Below are positions 40,562 to 51,414 of a stretch of DNA of 64,000 nt, one piece after another (the stretch's first letter is position 1; each line of letters starts with the position of its first letter). Origin of the DNA: FEN-299 sp963727765 (GTDB taxonomy: Bacteria; Acidobacteriota; Vicinamibacteria; Vicinamibacterales; Fen-181); NCBI GenBank assembly GCA_963727765.1, contig CAVSGZ010000012.1, positions 62,001 to 126,000 of the forward strand, given 5' to 3'. Both the position numbers and the translations under genes were made by a program. The notes below the pieces were generated by a model that saw only the letters and a list, made by a program, of their open reading frames with translations, made no database searches and had not been told where the DNA came from.

Positions 40562-42962
40562 ACGTCGTCACCGTCACCGTCCTCCCATCCGTGTCGAGCG
40601 TGATGGCCCCGTCGCGGTCGGTGCGAAAGAGCGTGGCCCCGACGTCCCGATAGCGCCGCAGCACGTCCTCGCTCACGCGGGTGGTCACGCCGGCGCTCAG
40701 CAGCGCGATGCGCGGTCTCAAGGCCGACACGAACTCCCAGCTGCTCGCCGTGGCGCTGCCGTGGTGCGGCACCTTCACCACCCGGATCGGCGCCGGCGCG
40801 AACTTCCCCGCGAGTTCCCGTTCCACGTCCTTGCCGGCGTCGCCGGTCAGCACGATCGAGACCTCCCGATAGCGCAGCTCGATCACCAACGAGTCGTCGT
40901 TGCGCACTTTCCGGCGCTCCCAGTCGGGCGGAGGCGGATTCCAGACACTGAACGCCACCTCCCCCATCCGCATCGACTCGCCGGCGCGGCGGAAGACCCA
41001 GGGGACTCCCGCGGCGGCCGCCATCGCCCTCAGCTGCTCGGTGGCCGCGACGGTCGGTACCCTCACGCCTTCCCACACTGCGCGCGGGTGAAAGTCGCGA
41101 AAGAGAGAAACGGCCCCACCCACGTGATCGGGATCCCCGTGCGTCAGGACGAGCGCGTCGAGCCTGCGCGTGCCTCGCGCCCAGAGGACCGGCGCGACGA
41201 TACGGCCGCCGATGTCGAAGCTGCTGCCGCTGAGCGATCCGCCGGTGTCGACGAGCAGGCTGCGCCGGTCGGGAAGCTGGACGAGTATCGAGTCGCCGTG
41301 TGCCACGTCGATGATGCTCAGCCGCAGGTGGCCACGCACACCGGGAGTCAGCAGGCTGACCGGCTCGATGAGCACCCAGAGGCCGCTCGCCGCAACGGCG
41401 GCAATCCCGGCACCTCGCACGGCCGCATTCAGACGCCCGCCGCGTCCGCCGGACCGGCACGCCCACAGGCATGCCGTCCATCCCGCGTAGTAGCCGGTCA
41501 CCGCGACCCAGTGCGGCGGCGGCAGCCGATACCACAGCCAGGGCACCAGCTCCACCAGCGCCGCGCTGCGTACGAGCCCCCAGGCGCCGACGTGCGCGAC
41601 GTACCCCACGAGGTCCGCCGCGCGTGGCCACAGCCACGACACGGGCACGGTGACCATCCCGGCAATCTGCGCGACAGCCATCATCGGGATGGCGACGAAG
41701 TTCAGGCCGAGGCCGGCAAAGGTGACGCGCGAGAAGGCGAGCGCGGCCACCGGAAGCAGCGCCAGCTCGGCGCACATCGAGGTCAGCAGCAGCGCCGCCG
41801 GCGCCCGCAGCCACGCCGCGCGCGGGAGCCGCCGGCCCGCCATCCAGACACCGGCCAGGATGCCCAGCGTCGCGCCGAAGGTGAGCCAGAAGGCCACGTC
41901 CGCGATCGCCTCCGGCGTGGCCAGCAGGATCACAGCGCAGGTGACGGCCAGCGCGTTGATCGGCACGCTGCGGTGGCCGGCCTGCCGCGCGACGAGGTAG
42001 ATCACCGCCATCACGGTGGCGCGCACGACCGACGCGCCGCCACCCACAACGCCCGCGTAGCCCACCAGCACGGCGGCGGTCACCCAGCTCGACACACGGT
42101 GGCCGACGCCGACGACGCGCAGCAGCCACAGCATCAGCCCCGCGAGGATGGCGATGTTGCCGCCCGAAATCGCGATGACGTGGTAGGTCCCCGCCTCCTG
42201 CAGCCATCGCTGCACCTCGTCGTCGAGGCCGACGCGGTCGCCGATCAGGATGGCGATGACGATGGCCGCCGATTGCGCGTCGTAGCGCGCGACGTGGCGC
42301 AGGACCGCGTCGCGGGCGACGGCCCTGATGGCCGCGCACGATTCGGCGATCCAGTTCCCGCGGGCGCGCAGCTCCACCAGCGCGCCACTCTTCACGCTGC
42401 CCACCAGGGCAATCCCCCGCCGGCCAAGCGCCAGCCGGCTGTCGGCGACGCCCGGGTCCTGGTAGCGGCCGGGCACGTGCAGCAGCGCTGGCACGCGGAC
42501 CCGCCGCCCGGCACGCCACGCGCCGACCCGGTCGAGGGCAAGCGTGCCGCCCACGGTCAGGCGCACGCCGCCCGACGCGGCGCGCGACTCGCCGCCGACG
42601 GTCCACCGCTCGGCGTCGAGCACGAGCGCGACACCGGTCGCGCCGGGGGCCGCGTCCTCGCGAAGGCGCCCCTCGAGGACGATCGGCCCGGCCGACAGTC
42701 TGTCGGCGAGCACCGCGCGCAACGGTGGGTCGGCCGCTTCCCGCGTCGTGTGCGCTGACAACAGCCACGCCGCGCAGAAGAAGACCGTCGCCGCGCCAAA
42801 CGCCGACACGCGCCGCCAGCCGAGCGCGAAGCCGGCGCCGGCTGCGGCCCACGCGCACACGAGCACCGCCACGGCGACGCCGGTCGGCACGTCGCTGTAC
42901 ACCGTCCCGACCGCCGCGCCGAGCACGACGGCCGCAGCCGGGAGGGCCGCTGGAACAGACAC
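40521..42962 (-). CDS. comEC: ComEC/Rec2 DNA-uptake channel
   Basis: The protein has 813 residues, the full family length. An N-terminal DUF4131 region is followed by the Competence domain with ~10 membrane helices (HVIAISGGNIAILAGLMLWL, GGGASVVRATVMAVIYLVAR). The C-terminal MBL domain has IIDVAHGDSILVQLP, LTHGDPDHVGG, LTGDAGKD and PHHGSATASS. ComEC imports single-stranded DNA during natural transformation. With pilT at 61191 the window contains two competence-associated genes. It is downstream of carA-carB on the same strand. Confidence 0.95.
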   Translation of the reverse strand: MSVPAALPAAAVVLGAAVGTVYSDVPTGVAVAVLVCAWAAAGAGFALGWRRVSAFGAATVFFCAAWLLSAHTTREAADPPLRAVLADRLSAGPIVLEGRLREDAAPGATGVALVLDAERWTVGGESRAASGGVRLTVGGTLALDRVGAWRAGRRVRVPALLHVPGRYQDPGVADSRLALGRRGIALVGSVKSGALVELRARGNWIAESCAAIRAVARDAVLRHVARYDAQSAAIVIAILIGDRVGLDDEVQRWLQEAGTYHVIAISGGNIAILAGLMLWLLRVVGVGHRVSSWVTAAVLVGYAGVVGGGASVVRATVMAVIYLVARQAGHRSVPINALAVTCAVILLATPEAIADVAFWLTFGATLGILAGVWMAGRRLPRAAWLRAPAALLLTSMCAELALLPVAALAFSRVTFAGLGLNFVAIPMMAVAQIAGMVTVPVSWLWPRAADLVGYVAHVGAWGLVRSAALVELVPWLWYRLPPPHWVAVTGYYAGWTACLWACRSGGRGGRLNAAVRGAGIAAVAASGLWVLIEPVSLLTPGVRGHLRLSIIDVAHGDSILVQLPDRRSLLVDTGGSLSGSSFDIGGRIVAPVLWARGTRRLDALVLTHGDPDHVGGAVSLFRDFHPRAVWEGVRVPTVAATEQLRAMAAAAGVPWVFRRAGESMRMGEVAFSVWNPPPPDWERRKVRNDDSLVIELRYREVSIVLTGDAGKDVERELAGKFAPAPIRVVKVPHHGSATASSWEFVSALRPRIALLSAGVTTRVSEDVLRRYRDVGATLFRTDRDGAITLDTDGRTVTVTTFTGARAVFALRLP

Positions 42963-42993
42963 GGGATGTCAGGAGCAAACGGGGTGCCGGCGC

Positions 42994-43026
42994 CGACTGA
43001 CGGCTGACGGCCGACGACTGACGGCC
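42994..43026. repeat. Heptamer tandem repeat between carB and comEC
   Basis: In steps of 7: CGACTGA, CGGCTGA, CGGCCGA, CGACTGA and a partial CGGCC. The tract lies in the 119-bp gap between the comEC start (42962) and the carB stop (43082). Confidence 0.75.
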
Positions 43027-43081
43027 CTGTCCCGCGCGTCGCGCTGAAGTGGATGGCAGATTCGGTGCGCCGGTCCCGGAA

Positions 43082-46318
<3,237 letters not shown>

Positions 46319-46322
46319 GGCG

Positions 46323-46354
46323 CAGGATTCAGGAATCAGGATTCAGGATTCAGG
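46323..46354. repeat. Heptamer tandem repeat between carA and carB
   Basis: In steps of 7: CAGGATT, CAGGAAT, CAGGATT, CAGGATT, CAGG. It fills the space just upstream of the carB start (46318), where a ribosome binding site would be expected. Confidence 0.85.
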
Positions 46355-46383
46355 GACGTCCGGACGATCACGGTGTCACACGG

Positions 46384-47562
46384 TCACCGCCGCATCGAAG
46401 CGATGAAGCGCTGGAACAGATAATCCGCGTCGTGCGGGCCGGGCGACGCCTCCGGGTGGTACTGCACCGAGAACACCGGGGCGTCGAGGCAGCGCAGCCC
46501 TTCGATCGTCCCGTCGTACAGGCTCTGGTGCGTCACCGCAACGCGCGGCGGCAGCGATCCGTCCTCGACGGCGAACCCGTGGTTCTGCGCCGTGATCTCG
46601 ATTCGGCCCGTTTCGAGGTCTTTCACCGGGTGGTTTCCGCCCCGGTGCCCGAACTTCAGCTTGAACGTCCTGCCGCCGAGCGCCAGCGCGAGCAGCTGGT
46701 GGCCCAGGCAGATCCCGAACACCGGCAAGCCAGCGTCGAGCAGCGCGCGCACGGTGTCGACGCTGCGCGGGAGCGCGGCGGGGTCGCCGGGGCCGTTGCT
46801 GAGAAAGACGCCGGCCGGCCCGGCGTCGAGCACTTCGCGTGCCGGCGTCGCCGCCGGAAACACGCGCACGGCGCAGCCAAACGCCGCCAGCCGCCTGAGG
46901 ATGTTCCACTTCATGCCGAAGTCGTAGGCCGCCACCAGCGGGCGTGCCCCTGCGCTGTCCTTCGCGGCGTTCACGCGCCTGCCGGGCAGCACGAAGCCGC
47001 GATCGGTGACAACGCCGGCATCGTCGGTCAGCGGCGCGTCAGGCGACGCGCCGAAGTCGAACGACTCGCCGCACGTCACCTCGGTGACCAGGTCGCGCCC
47101 GGCCATCGGCGGTGTCCGGCGCGCGCGGGCCAGGAGCGACTCCACGCTGTGATCGCCGATGCCGATGGCGCCGCGCACGACGCCGCCCGAGCGCAGCCGG
47201 CGCGTCAGCGCGCGCGTGTCGATGCCGGCGAGCCCGACGATGTCGTGGGTCCGGAGATACTGCTCGAGCGTGGCGGACGCTCGCCAGTTGCTGGCGAGCG
47301 GCGAGCACTCGCGCACGATGAAGCCGGAGATCGACGGGCGCCTGGACTCGGCATCAAGCAGCGTGGTGCCGTAGTTGCCGACCTCCGGGCACGTCATCGT
47401 GACGATCTGCCCCGCGTAGGAAGGATCGGTCAGGATTTCCTGGTAGCCGGTCATGCTCGTGTTGAACACGACCTCGCCGGTGGTGACGCCGTCGGCCCCG
47501 CAGGCTACGCCGTCGAAACAGCCTCCGTCCTCGAGCACCAGCCTGGCGCGGGCCCGCGTCAT
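46384..47562 (-). CDS. carA: Carbamoyl-phosphate synthase small (glutaminase) subunit
   Basis: The protein has 392 residues, full length. The N-terminal CPSase domain (LVLEDGGCFDGVACG, NTSMTGYQEILTDPSYAGQI) is followed by a class I glutamine amidotransferase with nucleophile FGICLGHQLLAL and the His-Glu pair VQYHPEASPGP. It releases ammonia from glutamine for CarB. It starts 12 bp after the pseudokinase stop on the same strand and is followed by carB, so pseudokinase-carA-carB-comEC may be one operon. Confidence 0.98.
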   Translation of the reverse strand: MTRARARLVLEDGGCFDGVACGADGVTTGEVVFNTSMTGYQEILTDPSYAGQIVTMTCPEVGNYGTTLLDAESRRPSISGFIVRECSPLASNWRASATLEQYLRTHDIVGLAGIDTRALTRRLRSGGVVRGAIGIGDHSVESLLARARRTPPMAGRDLVTEVTCGESFDFGASPDAPLTDDAGVVTDRGFVLPGRRVNAAKDSAGARPLVAAYDFGMKWNILRRLAAFGCAVRVFPAATPAREVLDAGPAGVFLSNGPGDPAALPRSVDTVRALLDAGLPVFGICLGHQLLALALGGRTFKLKFGHRGGNHPVKDLETGRIEITAQNHGFAVEDGSLPPRVAVTHQSLYDGTIEGLRCLDAPVFSVQYHPEASPGPHDADYLFQRFIASMRR

Positions 47563-47574
47563 CGTCCCATGCTC

Positions 47575-49683
47575 CTATCCTCCCGGGCGCCGCTGGAGCG
47601 ACGCCGTGAGCTTCCGCTGCCCACCGGCGGCGACGCGCACGGTCAGGGTCCACGGGCGGTATCCGGCGAGTTCGAGCCGGACCTTGTGCGAGCCGGCCTG
47701 GACATCGCGAAGCGTGAGCGGCGTCTTGCCGGCCTCGCGGCCATCGACGAGCACGCGCGCTCCGGCGGGCCGGGAGCTGACCACGAGCGTACCCTGCACG
47801 GCCTTCGCCGACGTTGCGGGCTTCGCGGCCTGCGCGGGCGCCGCGGCCGCCTGGGTACCTGCGGCCGCCGCGGCCGGTGCGGGTGCAGGCTGGACGGGCG
47901 CGGGCGTGGCTTGGGCGGCTGGCGGGGACGCCGGGGCCGAAGAGGTCGACGCCGTGGGCGCGCTCGTTGACGTGGTGGCCCGAGCGGCGGCGGATGGTCC
48001 GCCGGCTCCGCGCGGCGCGACGAAGTAGCCGACGCCGAAGCCCACGACGAGGCCGATCGCCAGCATGCCGAGACGCTCGGCGAGACGCCTCCCAGGCGAG
48101 GCCGCAACGGGCTCCTCGCGCGGTACGTCCGAGAAGGTGGAGAACATTGGCTCCTCTGGCTGACCCATCACGGGCGCTGGCGGCGGTGAGAGCACCACGA
48201 CCTGTTCCGGCTCGAGCGTCGGGCCAGCGTCGGGCTCCTCGACGGGGCCCTGGGCCGGCGCGGATTCGGCGACCGGTTCGAGGTCGGGCACCGGAACTGG
48301 TTCGGGCTCTATCGCAGACTCCGGTTCGGGCGTGACGGGCAACGCAGACTCCGGTTCCAGCGCGGCGGGCGGTACAGATTCCGGTTCCGGCGCGGCCGGC
48401 AACGCGGGCTGCGGCTCATCGAGCGGAATCTCGACCGGTACCGTCAGTTCCTCGCCGACGACATCCAACGACGCCTCCGGTGGCGTCGCTGCAACCGGCT
48501 CGGCAACCTGCGCGGACGGCTCGTCGACGTCGAGAAGCGACGGCGGGGCCGCATTGTCCGGTGTGACGCGTGGCCGGGGCGCCCGCGCGCGCCGCGCCGC
48601 CTTCTTCGCCTCGGCCGCCACCTCGCCCGGCAGCACCGCGGCCGCGATGTCCGGCTGCTCGCTCGCCGCGATCGGCGCGGCCAGTGGCGCGTCATCGGAA
48701 ATGGCCAGCGGTGGATGGTCGGACGGGGTCGCCGGCAGGTCGTCGTCGAACGGCAGCACCGCGGCCTTGCGTCCCTTCGCCGCCCGGCGCGGCTTCGGCG
48801 GCTCGATCTCGGTGGCGGCTTGGAGCGGCGCGCCGGTGAGCGCGTGTTTCAGGGCGGCCGCAAAGGCCAGCGCGGACGGGTGGCGGTCCTCGGCCCTGTC
48901 GCTCAGAACGCGCGCGAACACTTCCGAGAGCGCGGAGACGTCGGCCGCGTGGATTCCCGACGTGTCGACCATCACGGTGTCGCCCGACGGTACCGGTCGG
49001 TGGCCGGTCAGCAGCTCGAAGGACAGGCAGGCCAGCGAGAACACGTCCGATGCGTGTGTCACCGGTTGGCCGGCCATCCGCTCGGGCGCGGCGTAGGGGA
49101 TGCGAGGCTGCACGCGCAGTCCCACGCGCTCGATCGCCGGCACCACACCGAGACCGGTGAGCCGCATCTCGTGCGGCGCGACCAGCACGTCGCGCGGATG
49201 CAGCGCGCCGTGGTGCACGCCGACCTCCGCAGCCGCGTCGAGCGCGCCGGCCAGTTGGCCGATCAGGCGCAGCGCATCCGACACCGGCGGCGGGCCGTAC
49301 TGCTTGAGCGCCACGTCGGTCGACTCGGCGACGAAGTATTCCTCGGCCAGAAACGCCGTGGATCCGTCGACGCCGCCGGCGAACGGCGTGATGATGAAGG
49401 CGTGCGGGATCGCCAGCGCGGCGAGTCGATCGAACTCGGACGCGAGGTCGGCCGCCTGCTCGGGGGTCAGGTCGAGGAAGAACGCCTTGATGGCGACGAC
49501 GCGATCCTGCTCGGGGTCGTAGCCGCGAAACACCGGGCCCAGCACGCCGACGCCAACCTGGTGGACGACGCGGTAACGACCAAAGGCAGGCGGGGTTTGC
49601 AAGCCGGCCGAGAGATCTCTGGGCAGCGCGTCGTACTCCTCGTATGAACGTTCCGTTGATGCTAACACCGAACCCCACCCCAT
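47575..49683 (-). CDS. PEGA-domain pseudokinase
   Basis: The protein has 702 residues. The N-terminal ~270 residues have a protein-kinase fold (YRVVHQVGVGVLGPVFRGYD, VAIKAFFLD, PYAAPERMAG, SDVFSLACLSFELLTGHRPV). However, the catalytic loop reads HHGALHPRDVLV instead of HRDLKPxNxLV and the DFG motif is replaced by TGLGVVP, so the catalytic and metal-binding aspartates are missing. A long proline/glutamate-rich linker follows, then one transmembrane helix (LGMLAIGLVVGFGVGYFVA) and a C-terminal PEGA domain (VVSSRPAGARVLVDGREAGK, SHKVRLELAGYRPW). The protein may be a non-catalytic sensor or scaffold. It is divergent from bshC (28-bp gap). Confidence 0.85.
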   Translation of the reverse strand: MGWGSVLASTERSYEEYDALPRDLSAGLQTPPAFGRYRVVHQVGVGVLGPVFRGYDPEQDRVVAIKAFFLDLTPEQAADLASEFDRLAALAIPHAFIITPFAGGVDGSTAFLAEEYFVAESTDVALKQYGPPPVSDALRLIGQLAGALDAAAEVGVHHGALHPRDVLVAPHEMRLTGLGVVPAIERVGLRVQPRIPYAAPERMAGQPVTHASDVFSLACLSFELLTGHRPVPSGDTVMVDTSGIHAADVSALSEVFARVLSDRAEDRHPSALAFAAALKHALTGAPLQAATEIEPPKPRRAAKGRKAAVLPFDDDLPATPSDHPPLAISDDAPLAAPIAASEQPDIAAAVLPGEVAAEAKKAARRARAPRPRVTPDNAAPPSLLDVDEPSAQVAEPVAATPPEASLDVVGEELTVPVEIPLDEPQPALPAAPEPESVPPAALEPESALPVTPEPESAIEPEPVPVPDLEPVAESAPAQGPVEEPDAGPTLEPEQVVVLSPPPAPVMGQPEEPMFSTFSDVPREEPVAASPGRRLAERLGMLAIGLVVGFGVGYFVAPRGAGGPSAAARATTSTSAPTASTSSAPASPPAAQATPAPVQPAPAPAAAAAGTQAAAAPAQAAKPATSAKAVQGTLVVSSRPAGARVLVDGREAGKTPLTLRDVQAGSHKVRLELAGYRPWTLTVRVAAGGQRKLTASLQRRPGG

Positions 49684-49711
49684 TCAATTCGGGGTCGGAG
49701 CGGCCCGCGAG

Positions 49712-51406
49712 TTGACAGTGCCGAAACGCTTTGAGAGAGTTACTTTACCGGTGCAGTTCGATTCAACCACGTCCGCCTCGTCGGGTCTGCGGCTCGCCAT
49801 CGACGTCAGACGCTTTCCCTGGGTCAGACGACTCGCCGTCGACTACGCCTACGATTTCGGCCGCCTCGCGCCCTTCTTCGCCGGCAACCCGGCGGCGACC
49901 GATGCGTGGACGGACGCCATCGCCCGGGCACAGGCCCACCCCCGCGACCGCCAGCGCCTCGTCGACATCCTGCGGGCCGAGCAGGAGCGCCGCGGCGCGC
50001 CGACCGAGGCCCGCGTCTCCGCCGCCCGCCTCGCCGATCCCAGCGCCGTGGCCGTCGTGACCGGGCAGCAGGCCGGCCTGTTCGGCGGACCGCTGTACAC
50101 GCTGCTCAAGGCGCTGACAGCCATCTCGGTGGCCGAGCGCGTCACACGCGAGCACGGCGTGCCAGCCGTCCCGGTGTTCTGGATCGAGTCGGAAGACCAC
50201 GACTGGCAGGAAGTGAACGGGTGCACGGTACTCGACGCGGACTTGCACCGACGCACCATCACGCTCGGCACGCCTCCGGGCGCCGGCGATGGCCCCGTCT
50301 CGTCGGTCCGGCTCGACCCGTCGGTGTTTGCCGCCATCGACAGCCTGCGCGAAGCGCTGCCGCCCACCGAGTTCACGGCGGCCACGCTCGAGTCTCTCCG
50401 GCAGGCCTACCGGCCCGGCGTCGGCATGTCGGAGGCTTTCGGCCGGTGGCTCGAGGCGCTGCTCGGCCGCTTCGGCCTCGTGGTTTACGACTCGTCCGAA
50501 CCGGACGCCAAGGCGCTGGTCGGCGCGGTGTTCACGCGGGAGCTGGAGCACCCGCGCGTGACGACCACGCTGGCCACCGAGCAGGGACGCGCGCTGACAG
50601 GCGCCGGCTACCACGCGCAGGTCGTCCCCCACCCCGACAACGTCGCGCTCTTCACGCTCGACGGGATCCGCCACACCGTGCACTTCCGCGAGGGCCAGTT
50701 CGTGGTCGGCGATACCAAGGTGGTCGTGTCGAACCTGCTCGACCAGTCGCGCACACACCCCGAGCGCTTCAGCCCCAACGTGCTGCTGCGGCCGATCGTC
50801 CAGGACACGCTCTTCCCGACCTGCTGTTACGTGGCTGGGCCGAACGAGCTGGCCTACCTCGCGCAGATGCGGCCAATCTACTCGCACTTCGGCGTGCCGC
50901 AGCCCCTCTTCGTCCAGCGCGCGAGCGTGACGCTGCTCGACTCGGCGGCGGCGAAGTTCCTGGCGAAGTACGACGTCGCCCTCGAGGCGCTGCACGCCGA
51001 CAGCGAGTCGGCCCTCAATCACCTGCTCGAACGCCAGCTCCCGAAATCGGTCGAGGGCGCCTTCGAGGACGTGTCCCGGGCCGTCGACGCGGGAATGACC
51101 AGGCTGCTCGACGCGGTGCCGGCCATCGACCCGACGCTGACCGGCGCGACCAGCGGCGCGCTCGGGCGCATGCACCACGATCTGGCCACGCTCCACGGCA
51201 AGATCATCCACGCCGCCAAACGCCGCGACGACACCCTGCGGCGGCAGTTCGCCCGCGTCCGCGCCCAGGCGTTCCCCGACGGCCATCCGCAGGAGCGGAC
51301 GGTCGGATTCCTGTATTTCCTGAACCGGTACGGTCCCGCTTTGGTCGATCGCCTCCACGACGAGGTGCCGCTCGACACCGGGACGCACTGGGTACTGACG
51401 GTCTGA
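49712..51406 (+). CDS. bshC: Bacillithiol biosynthesis cysteine-adding enzyme
   Basis: The protein is 564 residues from TTG 49712; GTG 49718 is an equally possible start. Family features: VVTGQQAGLFGGPLYTLLKA, PVFWIESEDHDWQEVNGCTV, RPIVQDTLFPTCCYVAGPNE, a C-terminal coiled-coil (TLHGKIIHAAKRRDDTLRRQ) and the end FLYFLNRYGPALVDRL. BshC adds cysteine to glucosaminyl-malate in the last step of bacillithiol synthesis. Its presence implies that bacillithiol is the main low-molecular thiol here. The other bsh genes are not in the window. It is followed 9 bp later by the penicillin-binding protein. Confidence 0.95.
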   Translation: MTVPKRFERVTLPVQFDSTTSASSGLRLAIDVRRFPWVRRLAVDYAYDFGRLAPFFAGNPAATDAWTDAIARAQAHPRDRQRLVDILRAEQERRGAPTEARVSAARLADPSAVAVVTGQQAGLFGGPLYTLLKALTAISVAERVTREHGVPAVPVFWIESEDHDWQEVNGCTVLDADLHRRTITLGTPPGAGDGPVSSVRLDPSVFAAIDSLREALPPTEFTAATLESLRQAYRPGVGMSEAFGRWLEALLGRFGLVVYDSSEPDAKALVGAVFTRELEHPRVTTTLATEQGRALTGAGYHAQVVPHPDNVALFTLDGIRHTVHFREGQFVVGDTKVVVSNLLDQSRTHPERFSPNVLLRPIVQDTLFPTCCYVAGPNELAYLAQMRPIYSHFGVPQPLFVQRASVTLLDSAAAKFLAKYDVALEALHADSESALNHLLERQLPKSVEGAFEDVSRAVDAGMTRLLDAVPAIDPTLTGATSGALGRMHHDLATLHGKIIHAAKRRDDTLRRQFARVRAQAFPDGHPQERTVGFLYFLNRYGPALVDRLHDEVPLDTGTHWVLTV

Positions 51407-51414
51407 GTGATCCT

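Noticed and set aside
40179..42758. Long plus-strand frame opposite comEC, and similar frames opposite carB (43049-46423), carA (46432-47970) and the penicillin-binding protein (51838-53853)
   Set aside because: These are shadows of well-recognised genes in GC-rich DNA with no domain similarity.
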